Positions 7,570-15,354 of a DNA stretch of 64,000 bases are shown here, piece after piece (the stretch's first letter is position 1; each line of letters begins with the position of its first letter). The stretch is from Paractinoplanes lichenicola. GTDB lineage: Bacteria; Actinomycetota; Actinomycetes; Mycobacteriales; Micromonosporaceae. The stretch lies in assembly GCF_016785085.1 (NCBI RefSeq), contig NZ_JAENHO010000023.1:26525-90524 (forward strand), read 5' to 3'. The notes beneath the pieces were generated by a model that was given only the letters and a program-made list of their open reading frames with translations, was not told the origin of the DNA and made no database searches. The position numbers and the translations under genes are program-made.

Positions 7570-8286
7570 TCAGGACGCGCCGGTGATCGCGGTCTCGAGG
7601 CCGATCTTGACCATGTCGCCGAAGCCCTGCTCGCGCTGCGCCGAGTCCATCTTGGCGCCGGTCTTGATGTGGTCGCTGACGGTCAGGACGGTCAGCGCCT
7701 TGGCGCCGTAACGGGCCGCGATCGTGTAGATCGCGGCCGACTCCATCTCGACCGCGAGCACGCCGTAGTCGGCCAGCGAGTCGTAGAGGTCGGGCCGGTC
7801 GGTGTAGAACGCGTCGGCGGCCAGGATCGGGCCCACGCGGATCGCCGTGCCCTGCCGCTCGGCCACCTCGACGGCGGTGCGCAGCAGACCGAAATCGGCC
7901 ACCGGCGCGTAGTCGATCAGGCCGTCGAAGCGGGACCGGTTCATGTTGGAGTCGGTGGCCGACCCGATCGCGGCGATCACGTCGCCGAGCTGGAGGTCGG
8001 GCGCCAGCGCGCCGCACGAGCCGATCCGGATGACCGACTTCACGCCGTACTCGTTGATCAACTCGTGGGTGTAGATCGACGCCGACGGCATGCCCATGCC
8101 GGAGCCCTGCACCGACACCGGGACACCCTGATAGGTGCCGGTGAAGCCGAGCATCCCGCGGACCTGGGTGTAGCACTTGGCGTCCTGCAGGAAGGTCTCG
8201 GCGATCCATTTCGCCCGCATCGGGTCGCCCGGGAGCAGGACCCGCTCGGCGATGTCGCCCGGCTGTCCGCCGATGTGCACGCTCAT
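7570..8286 (-). CDS. deoD: Purine-nucleoside phosphorylase, DeoD type
   Basis: A 238-residue phosphorylase of the hexameric DeoD family, splitting purine (deoxy)ribonucleosides with phosphate in salvage. Landmarks: MSVHIGGQPGDIAERVLLPGDP at the N-terminus, VRGMLGFTGTYQGVPVSVQGSGMGMPS, the phosphate-site RIGSCGAL motif, the ribose-binding VEMESAAIY, and the catalytic Asp in TVSDHIKTG. ATG 8286 follows GAGAAGAG and matches the family start. The gene is alone on its strand here, convergent with tadA. Confidence 0.95.
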   Translation of the reverse strand: MSVHIGGQPGDIAERVLLPGDPMRAKWIAETFLQDAKCYTQVRGMLGFTGTYQGVPVSVQGSGMGMPSASIYTHELINEYGVKSVIRIGSCGALAPDLQLGDVIAAIGSATDSNMNRSRFDGLIDYAPVADFGLLRTAVEVAERQGTAIRVGPILAADAFYTDRPDLYDSLADYGVLAVEMESAAIYTIAARYGAKALTVLTVSDHIKTGAKMDSAQREQGFGDMVKIGLETAITGAS

Positions 8287-8399
8287 CGGCGCGTCTCTTC
8301 TCGCTCGTTCATGTCCCCGATCCTGCCAGGCCGGAGCAGGTGACTCCGGGTGGGCGCGGGTATTGGGGAACCCGGCGGCGAGCGCCGATCGGCATCCGG

Positions 8400-8405
8400 T
8401 AACGT
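8400..8405 (+). promoter_or_regulatory. -10 box of tRNA-Ser(CGA)
   Basis: TAACGT, 7 nt before the mature 5' end of the tRNA, so the primary transcript may begin at the tRNA itself. Confidence 0.45.
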
Positions 8406-8412
8406 ACTTCCC

Positions 8413-8502
8413 GGTGGTGTGTCCGAGCGGCCTAAGGAGCACGCCTCGAAAGCGTGTGAGGGTGCAAGCCCTCCAAGGGTTCAAATCCCTTCACCACCGC
8501 CA
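8413..8502 (+). tRNA. tRNA-Ser(CGA)
   Basis: Acceptor stem GGTGGTG (8413-8419) pairs with CACCACC (8492-8498); discriminator G and an encoded CCA end it. The anticodon arm CACGC-CTCGAAA-GCGTG gives anticodon CGA (reads UCG). A long variable arm (GAGGGTGCAAGCCCTC) marks a class II serine tRNA, and the T arm has GGTTCAAATCC. Confidence 0.95.
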
Positions 8503-8505
8503 CCG

Positions 8506-8545
8506 ACCGGCGGCTCCGCATTGACGGGGTCGCCGGTTTTGTTTT
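8506..8545 (+). terminator. Terminator of tRNA-Ser(CGA)
   Basis: ACCGGCG (8506-8512) pairs with CGCCGGT (8531-8537), followed by TTTGTTTTG. Confidence 0.6.
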
Positions 8546-8848
8546 GGGCTCCGTTTGTGGTCACTCTGCGTGTCACGGAACGGGACGTCCGTTCGGGCCG
8601 GCCGTGGGTCGTACGATCGGCTCTTCTCCATGATCAGGTATCGTGCACGTAACGCCGCCGTTTCGATGTCCGGCTGCCGCATTCACAGGCAGTGTTGATG
8701 ACTCACGGTGATGGTATGGGGACGGCCCTAATACGTCCGCTGTCGCGCAAGTCACGCAGCCGAAAACCACCGGATCAGACAATCCCCTTTAACCGCCTGG
8801 TGAGAAAATTTCACAAGATTGCCCTACGCCGATGCCTGGGAACTGTCC
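8546..8848. other. Intergenic region without a supported gene
   Basis: No convincing coding frame on either strand. The right part is less GC-rich and contains GTGA-N7-TCAC (8800-8814), a dyad that resembles but does not fit the CRP spacing. The region probably carries control sequences for the gene at 8861. Confidence 0.4.
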
Positions 8849-8854
8849 TAGATT
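8849..8854 (+). promoter_or_regulatory. -10 box of the 69-residue gene
   Basis: TAGATT followed by 6 nt and GTG 8861; no ribosome site intervenes, which predicts a leaderless message. Confidence 0.45.
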
Positions 8855-8860
8855 TGACTG

Positions 8861-9070
8861 GTGAGAGTTGACAGTCACTGGTGGAATGGTGACGTCCGGC
8901 TTGCGCGCCGTGACGTCTACGTCCGCACCGACGGCGATCTCTGGGAAGTCGAAGCTCAGATGGGCGGACCAGAGGGCAAGTCCAAGGTGCAGCAGTGTCC
9001 AGGACGGGCTTCTGCCATGATCCTGGCCGACGCGTGGCGTGGACCACGCTGGCAGTGGCGCAAGCTTTAG
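8861..9070 (+). CDS. Small conserved-looking hypothetical protein
   Basis: A 69-residue soluble protein rich in Trp and Arg (MRVDSHWWNGDVRLARRDVY..., ending RGPRWQWRKL). The pattern DVYVRTDGDLWEVEAQ suggests a small beta-sheet protein. I recall similar short proteins in related actinomycetes but cannot name a family or function. The GTG start is supported by the TAGATT box 6 nt upstream. No operon partner: the next gene begins 190 bp downstream. Confidence 0.6.
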   Translation: MRVDSHWWNGDVRLARRDVYVRTDGDLWEVEAQMGGPEGKSKVQQCPGRASAMILADAWRGPRWQWRKL

Positions 9071-9261
9071 CAGCGCCAGGAGCCCAGGCTGCGCCGCAGG
9101 CTTGACTTCATCGGCCAGCCGATCTTTCCAATGGGGGCCGGATCCTATTCGGGATCTGGTCCCCATTGCGTTCCCGTTTCCGGCGGACCGTTTGTCCGGT
9201 GACAATTGTTTGCGTGGATCTAGCCTGAGTTGCCATCAACAGCGCCCAGGAAGCGATTCCC

Positions 9262-9603
9262 ATGCAGGCCTCAGTCACCGATCACCGCAGCGACATCGCC
9301 GTTCTTCACCTGCGCGGCGAACTCGACGCCGATACCGCCGTGCAGCTCCACAAGACGCTGGCCGACCTGCTGGAACGCCCGGTCCCGCGGATCGTGGTCG
9401 ACCTCACCGACCTCAAATTCTGCGATTCCGTCGGGCTCAGCGCCTTCATCACCAGCAAACAGGTCATCAACGCGCGGGGTGGCTGGCTCAGCTTCGCCGG
9501 CGCCAACCCCTTCCTCACCCAGCTGATGGAGACCGTGGGCCTCAGCCGATACTTCGCCATCTTCCCCGAGGTCGACGACGCGATCGCGGCCGCGCAGCTC
9601 TGA
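9262..9603 (+). CDS. STAS-domain anti-sigma factor antagonist
   Basis: A 113-residue single STAS domain. Landmarks: VLHLRGELDADTAVQLHKTL, the IVVDLTDLKFCDSVGLSAF segment with the phosphorylatable Ser in CDS-GLS, and a C-terminal helix after FAIFPEVDDAI. Such proteins bind an anti-sigma kinase (RsbW/SpoIIAB type) when unphosphorylated and free a SigB/SigF-type sigma factor. No cognate kinase lies in the window, so the partner is unknown. AGGAAG precedes the ATG. A separate promoter-like TACAGT for the next gene begins 6 bp beyond its stop. Confidence 0.88.
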   Translation: MQASVTDHRSDIAVLHLRGELDADTAVQLHKTLADLLERPVPRIVVDLTDLKFCDSVGLSAFITSKQVINARGGWLSFAGANPFLTQLMETVGLSRYFAIFPEVDDAIAAAQL

Positions 9604-9608
9604 CTCTT

Positions 9609-9614
9609 TACAGT
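9609..9614 (+). promoter_or_regulatory. -10 box of the SLATT/DUF4231 gene
   Basis: TACAGT followed by 7 nt and GTG 9622, giving independent, leaderless expression despite only 18 bp between genes. Confidence 0.45.
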
Positions 9615-9621
9615 TGGGGGC

Positions 9622-10497
9622 GTGGCGGCACCCTCGACTGTGGAAAGCGACCTGCCCGGCCTGTTCCGGGACGCCGACCGGGCCGCGATCGAACGACAGG
9701 GCCGCTATCTGGCGGTCAGCCGGATCGGGCTGATCGCCGCGGTCGTCGCGTCGATCGGCAGCGCGCTCTCCATCGACGTCACCCCGTCGCTCGACCTCGG
9801 CGGCGCCATCTCCGGCCTGGCCTTCCTGGTCGGCGGCGGGCTGACGCTCTATCTCTTCCGGCGCCGGCCCGACCGCGCCTGGTACGAGAGCCGGGCCGCG
9901 GCCGAATCGATCAAGACTTTGGCCTGGCAGTTCTGCATGCGCGGCGGCTCCCTCGACCGCGACACGCCCGGCGACGAACGGCATTTCGCCCGCGAGGTCG
10001 CCGCCGTGGCAGGGGCGATGCGGCACGCCGGGCTGACCGTGACCGGCCACAACGCGGGCGTCACCGAGACCATGCGGGCGGTGCGCGAACTGCCGCTGGC
10101 CGACCGGCAGGCGATCTATCGGGCCCAGCGGATCGACGACCAGCATCGGTACTACACGCGCAAGGCCGAGGAGAACCGCCGGCGGGCCCGGCGCTGGTTC
10201 CTGTGGGCGATCGCCTTCCAGGCCGCCGGGGTGGTGCTGGCGTGGCTCAAGGCCACCAACGTGGTCGACGCCGACCTGCTGGGCATCGCCTCGACCGCGG
10301 CCGCGAGCGCTTTGGCTTGGGTGCAGACCCGCGACAGCCAGAACCTGGCCGAGTCGTACCGGGTGGCGGCGAACGAGCTGAGCCTGATCGCCGAATCCGC
10401 GCCGCCCGACGATCCGGAGGCATGGAGCCTTTACGTCGGCGACGGGGAGCGGGCCATCTCGCGGGAACACACGTTGTGGCTGGCGCGGCGCTCCTGA
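9622..10497 (+). CDS. DUF4231/SLATT-like membrane protein
   Basis: A 291-residue protein with two pairs of transmembrane helices: residues about 33-52 and 57-77, then about 193-212 and 218-236. Between them lies a charged helical region with RRPDRAWYESRAAAESIKTLAW, typical of DUF4231 and SLATT proteins, and the second pair is preceded by RYYTRKAEENRRRARRW. SLATT proteins are proposed, from comparative genomics, to be pore-forming effectors paired with nucleotide-sensing or NTPase partners. No such partner is adjacent; the upstream gene is a STAS protein. A plain membrane-stress role is equally possible. Confidence 0.75.
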   Translation: MAAPSTVESDLPGLFRDADRAAIERQGRYLAVSRIGLIAAVVASIGSALSIDVTPSLDLGGAISGLAFLVGGGLTLYLFRRRPDRAWYESRAAAESIKTLAWQFCMRGGSLDRDTPGDERHFAREVAAVAGAMRHAGLTVTGHNAGVTETMRAVRELPLADRQAIYRAQRIDDQHRYYTRKAEENRRRARRWFLWAIAFQAAGVVLAWLKATNVVDADLLGIASTAAASALAWVQTRDSQNLAESYRVAANELSLIAESAPPDDPEAWSLYVGDGERAISREHTLWLARRS

Positions 10498-10506
10498 AAA
10501 CAAGCT

Positions 10507-10529
10507 GAGCCGGGCCCCGGGCCCGGCTC
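10507..10529. terminator. Perfect hairpin between SLATT gene and tRNA-Ser
   Basis: GAGCCGGGCC and GGCCCGGCTC enclose CCG. It lies between convergent transcription units and could serve both. Confidence 0.6.
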
Positions 10530-10538
10530 ATGCTGTTG

Positions 10539-10626
10539 TGGCGGAGGATACGAGATTCGAACTCGTGAGGGTGTGAACCCAACACGCTTTCCAAGCGTGC
10601 GCCCTAGGCCTCTAGGCGAATCCTCC
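10539..10626 (-). tRNA. tRNA-Ser(GGA)
   Basis: Read leftward, GGAGGAT pairs with ATCCTCC in the acceptor stem, with discriminator G and encoded CCA. The anticodon loop TTGGAAA gives GGA (reads UCC/UCU). The long variable arm fits a class II serine tRNA, and the T arm has GAGTTCGAATCTC. Confidence 0.95.
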
Positions 10627-10633
10627 GTCAGCC

Positions 10634-10639
10634 AGGATA
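10634..10639 (-). promoter_or_regulatory. -10 box of tRNA-Ser(GGA)
   Basis: Read leftward TATCCT, 7 nt before the mature tRNA 5' end, the same arrangement as at tRNA-Ser(CGA). Confidence 0.45.
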
Positions 10640-10696
10640 CAGATGCGTGGGCCGCGGGACGCATGGGTCCCCGCCTCGGCACGGCGAGGCAACGGC

Positions 10697-10702
10697 TACA
10701 CT
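10697..10702 (+). promoter_or_regulatory. -10 box of the SRP RNA gene
   Basis: TACACT, 8 nt before the predicted 5' end of the SRP RNA at about 10711. Confidence 0.5.
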
Positions 10703-10710
10703 CGTCGTAG

Positions 10711-10794
10711 CCTCTCGTGCGGCGTGTATCTCGTGAACCTCCCCAGGGCCGGAAGGCAGCAAGGATAAGCGGGCTCTGACGGGTGCACGAGAGG
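10711..10794 (+). ncRNA. ffs: Bacterial small signal recognition particle RNA (4.5S)
   Basis: The ends CCTCTCGTGC and GCACGAGAGG pair. The apical domain carries the conserved SRP sequences for Ffh binding: CAGGGCCGGAAGGCAGCAAGG, here read in two parts around the GGAA tetraloop (CCGGAAGG), with the symmetric loop side AGCAAGG. A T-rich stretch (TCTTTTCTTTT) follows directly as terminator. Placement just before dnaX matches many Gram-positive genomes. Confidence 0.93.
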
Positions 10795-10888
10795 TCTTTT
10801 CTTTTCTCTCCCTCACCCCAGCGGTACCTGGGTTGGTTCTTGTCGTACCCCCGGCGGACAATGGCGCGGTCGTCGAGGAGGGGCAGCA

Positions 10889-13800
10889 GTGGCACTCGCG
10901 CTTTACCGCAAGTACCGTCCGCGCACGTTCGCGGAGGTCATCGGCCAGGAGCACGTCACCGAGCCGTTGTCGCAGGCTCTGCGCAGCGGCCGGCTGAACC
11001 ACGCTTACCTCTTCTCCGGCCCACGTGGCTGCGGCAAGACGTCGAGCGCGCGCATCCTGGCCCGCTCGCTCAACTGTGAGCAGGGCCCCACCCCCGAGCC
11101 GTGCGGGGTCTGCACGTCGTGCCGCTCGCTGGCCAACGACGGCGCCGGCTCGATCGACGTCATCGAGATCGACGCGGCCAGCCACGGTGGTGTCGACGAC
11201 GCTCGCGAGCTGCGCGAGAAGGCGTTCTTCGCCCCGGCCAACAGCCGCTACAAGATCTATGTGATCGACGAGGCCCACATGGTCTCGTCGGCCGGCTTCA
11301 ACGCGCTGCTCAAGCTCGTCGAGGAGCCGCCGGAGTACGTGAAGTTCATCTTCGCGACCACCGAGCCCGAGAAGGTGCTCGGCACGATCCGCTCGCGCAC
11401 CCACCACTACCCGTTCCGGCTGATCCCGCCGGCCGTGCTGCGGCCCTACATCCAGCAGCTCACCGAGGCCGAGGGCGTGCAGGTCGAGCCGGCGGTGTTC
11501 CCGCTCGTGGTGCGGGCCGGCGGGGGCAGCGCGCGCGACACGCTGTCGGTGCTCGACCAGCTGATCGCCGGGGCCGGGCCCGACGGGGTCAGCTACGCGC
11601 GGGCGATCGCCCTGCTCGGCGTCACCGACGTCACCCTGCTCGACGAGATGTGCGACGCGATCGCGGCCGGCGACGGCGCGGCGGCGTACGCGACGATCGA
11701 CCGGGTCGCCGAGGCCGGGCACGACCCGCGGCGGTTCGCGTCCGACCTGCTCGAGCGCTTCCGCGACCTGATCGTGCTGCAGCAGGTGCCCGACGCGGTC
11801 GCCAAGGGCCTGATCGACGGGCCGGCCGACCAGCTCGAGGCGATGGGCGCCCAGGCCACCCGGCTCGGCCCGGCGACCCTGTCGCGCTGCGCCGACATCG
11901 TGCACAACGGCCTGGTCGACATGCGCGGCACCACGGCGCCCCGGCTCCTGCTCGAGCTGATCACGGCCCGCATGCTGCTGCCCGGGGCCGAGGATTCGAC
12001 CGGCGCGCTGCTGCAGCGGCTCGAGCGGATGGAACGGCGGTTCGCGCTGGGCGGGGAGCCGCTGACCCTGCCCGAAGGGGTGCCGGCGTCGGCTCCGGTC
12101 TCGGCTGCTCCGGCTGTGGCTCCTTCGGCTCCGGCCGCTGCCGCTGCCGCTGCCGCCGACGGCGGTGGTGCCGCGGGCGGCGGGGGTGCCGCGGGCGGCG
12201 GGGGCGGGCTTGCTGCGGCGCGTGCTGCTGCGGCTGCGGCTAAGAAGGGCGGCGGCGGGGGTGGGCGTCCGACCGCCGGAGGGCAGGGGTCTGGTGGCGC
12301 GGCGCCTGTTTCGGCGGTGCCGGTCTCTGCTGCTCCGGTCAGTGCTGCTCCGGTTTCGGCCGCGCCCGGTTCGTCGGCGCCTGCTTCTGCCGCGGCCGGT
12401 GGGGGAGTCTCGGCTCCCGCTAGCGCTGCGCCTGCTTCGGCCGACGGGTCGGCTGGGGCCGCCGGGCCGGATTGGAACGGCGTAGCCGATGGGGGTGCCG
12501 CTTCGGCGGCCGGCGCTGCGGTTGGCGAGCCCGAATACGACGAGCCGCCGTGGGACGACGAGCCTGAGGCGGACGAGCAATCTGCCGTTAGTGCTGCACC
12601 CGTCAGCGCTGCGCCCGTCAGCTCTGCGCCTGTCAGTGCTGCGCCGGCGGGTGCGGCGCCTAGAAGTGCCGCGCCGGTCAGTGCTGCGCCCGTCAGTGCT
12701 GCGCCCGTCAGTGCTACGCCCGTCAGTGCTACGCCCGTCAGCGCTGCGCCTGCCGGTGCGGCGGCCGCCGGCACTGTGTCTGCTGGTGCCGAGTCCGTCG
12801 GCGCTGGTGCTGCGCCTGTTAGCGCTCCGCCCGCCGCTGCTGCGGATGCGCCGGTTGCCGAGGCGGCGTCGGCGGGGCGGTCCCAAGCGGGTGCGCCGGC
12901 CGAGCCCGCGCGTGCTTCGGGTCGTCGGCGGGAGCCCGCCGGGGTGCTGCCGGACGCGCCCGAAGAGCCGGGAGCCGCCGCCGTGGAGGCGGCGGCCGTG
13001 CCGGGGCAGTTGACGGCGCAGGCGGTTCGGCAGGTGTGGGGCGAGGTGCTCGACGAGGTCAAGAAGCAGCCCCGCGGCGTGGTGCTGCGGGCGATGGTGG
13101 CCGATGCGACCGTGCGCGAGGTGGAGGGTCAGACCCTGTTCCTGACCGTGCCGTCGGCGACGCATGCCCAGCGGATCGGTCAGGAGCCGGCGCTTCCGAA
13201 CGCGCTCTACGAGATTCTCGGCGGGCGCTGGGAAGTTCGGTGCGAGGTCGCCGGGCCCGGTGGCGGCGGTTCGGGTCGGGGCGGTCCGTCCGGGCCCGCG
13301 GGTGGCGGTGGTGGCGGGTCCGCGGGCCGGGGCCGCAATCAGAGCGCGCCGGGTCAGCGAGGCGAGGCCGGTGGCCAGCGGCAGGGTTCGCAGCAGGCCG
13401 CGCCGGCCCGTTCGGGTGCTGCTTCCGCCGGCACGGCCCAACCCGCGGCGGCCGGACGAGCTCCCCACACTCAGCGGCGTCAGGCGGACGCCCCGCCCGT
13501 CGGCGACGACGACTGGCCGGAGCCGGCGCGCCCGGGCGGCCACTCCTCCGCACCCGCCGCGGCGGCGGTGGAAGAAGAGGACGACGACGAGGACTGGCCG
13601 GAGGTCCGCGCGATCCCGACCAGCGCGGCTCCCCGCGACGCCGAGCCGGAGTCCGCGGTCCGGCTCGATCCGGATAGCAACGCATCCGGTGAGGCTGCGC
13701 TGCGAAGTGCCGACGCAGCGGCCGACATGGCATCGGGCGCTGAGTCGGCGGACGGATGGGTTTCGGGCGGAGACAGCGGTGCCTCCGACCACGCGGCCGA

Positions 13801-14671
13801 CGACGGCGCGGCGGGCAGTGCGGCCGGGCTGGGTGACGCGGATCCGGCGCGTATCGGTGCGGGTCAGCACGCGTCGAGCCCAGGTACGGCAGCTCCGGAG
13901 AGTGTCGCGGCCGACCGCCCGGACGCAGGTGTCAGTGACGGCGGCGCATCGACCGTGCCTGGTGATCGCGAGGCTGGATCGAGTGAGGCTGCCGGAACTG
14001 TGGCTGGGCCCAGCAGCGCCCCGATTGGACCCGGCAATTCGGCGGCCGGGCCGGGCAGCGACGCAGCAGGAGCAACCGGTGACGTGCGGCCGGAGAGCGA
14101 CACGGCGGCCGGGGAAAGCGGCTCGGGCGTTCGGGCCGCTCCCGGGAGCGCGGCCGTAGCCGCTGCGCGGGCTGCTGCGGCCCGGGCCGGCGCGCGTGCG
14201 GCCACGGCTGGTGGCGCTCCCGCGGCCATGGCTGGTGGCGCTGCCGCGGCCCCGGCGAACGGTGGACCGGCAGGTGCCAACGGCGCGGCCACTGGCGGTG
14301 CCGCGGCTGCGGGCGGTTCGGCGGCCGGTGGCGGGCGGGGCGCGGCCGGTGGTGGGCGGGGCGCGGCCGGTGGTGGGCTGGCGGCGGCGCGGGCGGCGGC
14401 CGCCGGGGCTCGGGGCCCAGCTGCGGGTGCTCGCCAGGGCGGCAAACCGGAGGGCTGGTCGGACGGCTCGCCCACCGAGGAAGCGCCCTACGATCCCGAG
14501 TTCGACGGTCCGCCGTCCGGCCGGGGTGGCGGAGGTTACGAGGGCTTCGACCCGGGTGACGAGCCGCTCGACGACGTGATCGATGAGAAGACGGCCCGCG
14601 AGAGCAGCGAACAGCAGGCCATGCGGCTGCTGCAGGAGGCCTTCGGCGCTGAGAAGATCGGCGAGAGCTGA
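10889..14671 (+). CDS. dnaX: DNA polymerase III subunit gamma/tau
   Basis: A 1260-residue clamp-loader subunit. The N-terminus has ALYRKYRPRTFAEVIGQEHV, Walker A GPRGCGKTSS, the zinc-knuckle cysteines (NCEQGP...CGVCTSC), Walker B YVIDEAHMV and the sensor region ATTEPEKVL. Domain III ends near residue 390. A very long Ala/Pro/Gly/Ser-rich region then contains many APVSA pentapeptides, interrupted by a folded segment (LTAQAVRQVWGEVLDEVKKQP...) of the tau/domain IV type around residues 710-790. The extreme C-terminus (EQQAMRLLQEAFGAEKIGES) matches other actinobacterial DnaX. GTG 10889 follows GAGGAGGGG. At 1260 residues it is much longer than the usual roughly 650-850. No slippery frameshift signal was found. 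Confidence 0.95.
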   Translation: MALALYRKYRPRTFAEVIGQEHVTEPLSQALRSGRLNHAYLFSGPRGCGKTSSARILARSLNCEQGPTPEPCGVCTSCRSLANDGAGSIDVIEIDAASHGGVDDARELREKAFFAPANSRYKIYVIDEAHMVSSAGFNALLKLVEEPPEYVKFIFATTEPEKVLGTIRSRTHHYPFRLIPPAVLRPYIQQLTEAEGVQVEPAVFPLVVRAGGGSARDTLSVLDQLIAGAGPDGVSYARAIALLGVTDVTLLDEMCDAIAAGDGAAAYATIDRVAEAGHDPRRFASDLLERFRDLIVLQQVPDAVAKGLIDGPADQLEAMGAQATRLGPATLSRCADIVHNGLVDMRGTTAPRLLLELITARMLLPGAEDSTGALLQRLERMERRFALGGEPLTLPEGVPASAPVSAAPAVAPSAPAAAAAAAADGGGAAGGGGAAGGGGGLAAARAAAAAAKKGGGGGGRPTAGGQGSGGAAPVSAVPVSAAPVSAAPVSAAPGSSAPASAAAGGGVSAPASAAPASADGSAGAAGPDWNGVADGGAASAAGAAVGEPEYDEPPWDDEPEADEQSAVSAAPVSAAPVSSAPVSAAPAGAAPRSAAPVSAAPVSAAPVSATPVSATPVSAAPAGAAAAGTVSAGAESVGAGAAPVSAPPAAAADAPVAEAASAGRSQAGAPAEPARASGRRREPAGVLPDAPEEPGAAAVEAAAVPGQLTAQAVRQVWGEVLDEVKKQPRGVVLRAMVADATVREVEGQTLFLTVPSATHAQRIGQEPALPNALYEILGGRWEVRCEVAGPGGGGSGRGGPSGPAGGGGGGSAGRGRNQSAPGQRGEAGGQRQGSQQAAPARSGAASAGTAQPAAAGRAPHTQRRQADAPPVGDDDWPEPARPGGHSSAPAAAAVEEEDDDEDWPEVRAIPTSAAPRDAEPESAVRLDPDSNASGEAALRSADAAADMASGAESADGWVSGGDSGASDHAADDGAAGSAAGLGDADPARIGAGQHASSPGTAAPESVAADRPDAGVSDGGASTVPGDREAGSSEAAGTVAGPSSAPIGPGNSAAGPGSDAAGATGDVRPESDTAAGESGSGVRAAPGSAAVAAARAAAARAGARAATAGGAPAAMAGGAAAAPANGGPAGANGAATGGAAAAGGSAAGGGRGAAGGGRGAAGGGLAAARAAAAGARGPAAGARQGGKPEGWSDGSPTEEAPYDPEFDGPPSGRGGGGYEGFDPGDEPLDDVIDEKTARESSEQQAMRLLQEAFGAEKIGES
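12590..12760 (+). repeat. 15-bp repeat tract inside dnaX
   Basis: About eleven degenerate copies of a 15-bp unit encoding APVSA-type pentapeptides, with further copies around 12300-12370. The strongest run, near 12675-12745, has nearly identical GCGCCCGTCAGTGCT-like units. Confidence 0.8.
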
Positions 14672-15026
14672 CGGCTGGATGGCTGCCGTGTCAGCTCGTG
14701 CCCGATCGCATGACTGGGCCGGCGTTCGTGGATCTGGGGGCGACGAAGCGGTCAGGGGCAGCCCCATGCAGGCCGCCGGTGGCTGGGGACGGCCCGGTGT
14801 CGCAGTGAGCTGGTCCGGCACGCCGGGTTCGGTGGTGGTGCGGTTGGGGGCGGTGACGACTCGTACGGGATGAGGGTTTGGCTCTTTACGGGGTCGGGGC
14901 GTCCAAGGTGTCCCGAGTGGCGTGGCGTGTCGTGTGCGTAGGGGGCGGCTACGCTGGGCGGCGGTTACGACGGCTCGTCGGAGATGATCGACGGGCTTGA
15001 GTGTTCAACGATGTGGAGGAGCGGCC
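14672..15026. other. Intergenic dnaX-ybaB region
   Basis: No supported gene on either strand. A TACGCT box at 14950-14955 could start transcription of ybaB-recR with a leader of about 65 nt, so the two may be transcribed apart from dnaX. Confidence 0.4.
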
Positions 15027-15350
15027 ATGCGGCCCGGTGGACAGCCGAACATGCAGCAGATCATGAAGCAGGCGCAGAAGATGCAGCAGCAGGTTGCGCA
15101 GGCTCAGGCTGAGCTGGCCGAGGCCGAGCTGACCGGCACTGCCGGCGGCGGGCTGGTGACCGTGACCGTGACGGGCCTCGGGGAATACAAGTCGGTCAAG
15201 ATCGACCCGAAGGCCGTCGACCCGGAGGATGTCGAGACCCTGGAGGACCTGGTGCTGGCCGCGATCCACAACGCGGCCGAGGCGCAGCGGGCGCTCACCG
15301 AGGAAAAGATGGGTCCGGCCACCGGCGGCCTGTCCCTGCCGGGGTTCTGA
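15027..15350 (+). CDS. ybaB: YbaB/EbfC-family nucleoid-associated protein
   Basis: A 107-residue protein with the family architecture: an N-terminal helix rich in Met and Gln (NMQQIMKQAQKMQQQVAQAQAEL), a beta hairpin with GGGLVTVTVTGLGEYKSVKIDP, and a C-terminal helix VETLEDLVLAAIHNA. These dimers bind DNA and are usually encoded between dnaX and recR, as here. The ATG at 15027 is chosen because GGAGGAG lies 8 nt upstream. The recR start is only 4 bp downstream of its stop, so the two form an operon. Confidence 0.93.
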   Translation: MRPGGQPNMQQIMKQAQKMQQQVAQAQAELAEAELTGTAGGGLVTVTVTGLGEYKSVKIDPKAVDPEDVETLEDLVLAAIHNAAEAQRALTEEKMGPATGGLSLPGF

Positions 15351-15354
15351 TCGC

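Noticed and set aside
8573..8782. A leftward small gene in the spacer after tRNA-Ser(CGA)
   Set aside because: No ribosome site, no composition like its neighbours, and it ends inside the tRNA-side spacer; chance frame.
8800..8814. A CRP-binding site (GTGA-N7-TCAC)
   Set aside because: Crp sites have a 6-nt spacer (TGTGA-N6-TCACA); the 7-nt spacing and one-sided match make it unconvincing.
10889..14671. A programmed frameshift in dnaX giving a gamma form
   Set aside because: No A-AAA-AAG-like slippery stretch with a downstream stem was found; the gene reads through in one frame.
10628..14821. A leftward frame of nearly 1400 codons antisense to dnaX
   Set aside because: It mirrors the dnaX codon bias in GC-rich DNA, is Arg/Gly/Pro-rich low complexity, and has no start or domain support; dnaX is real on the other strand.
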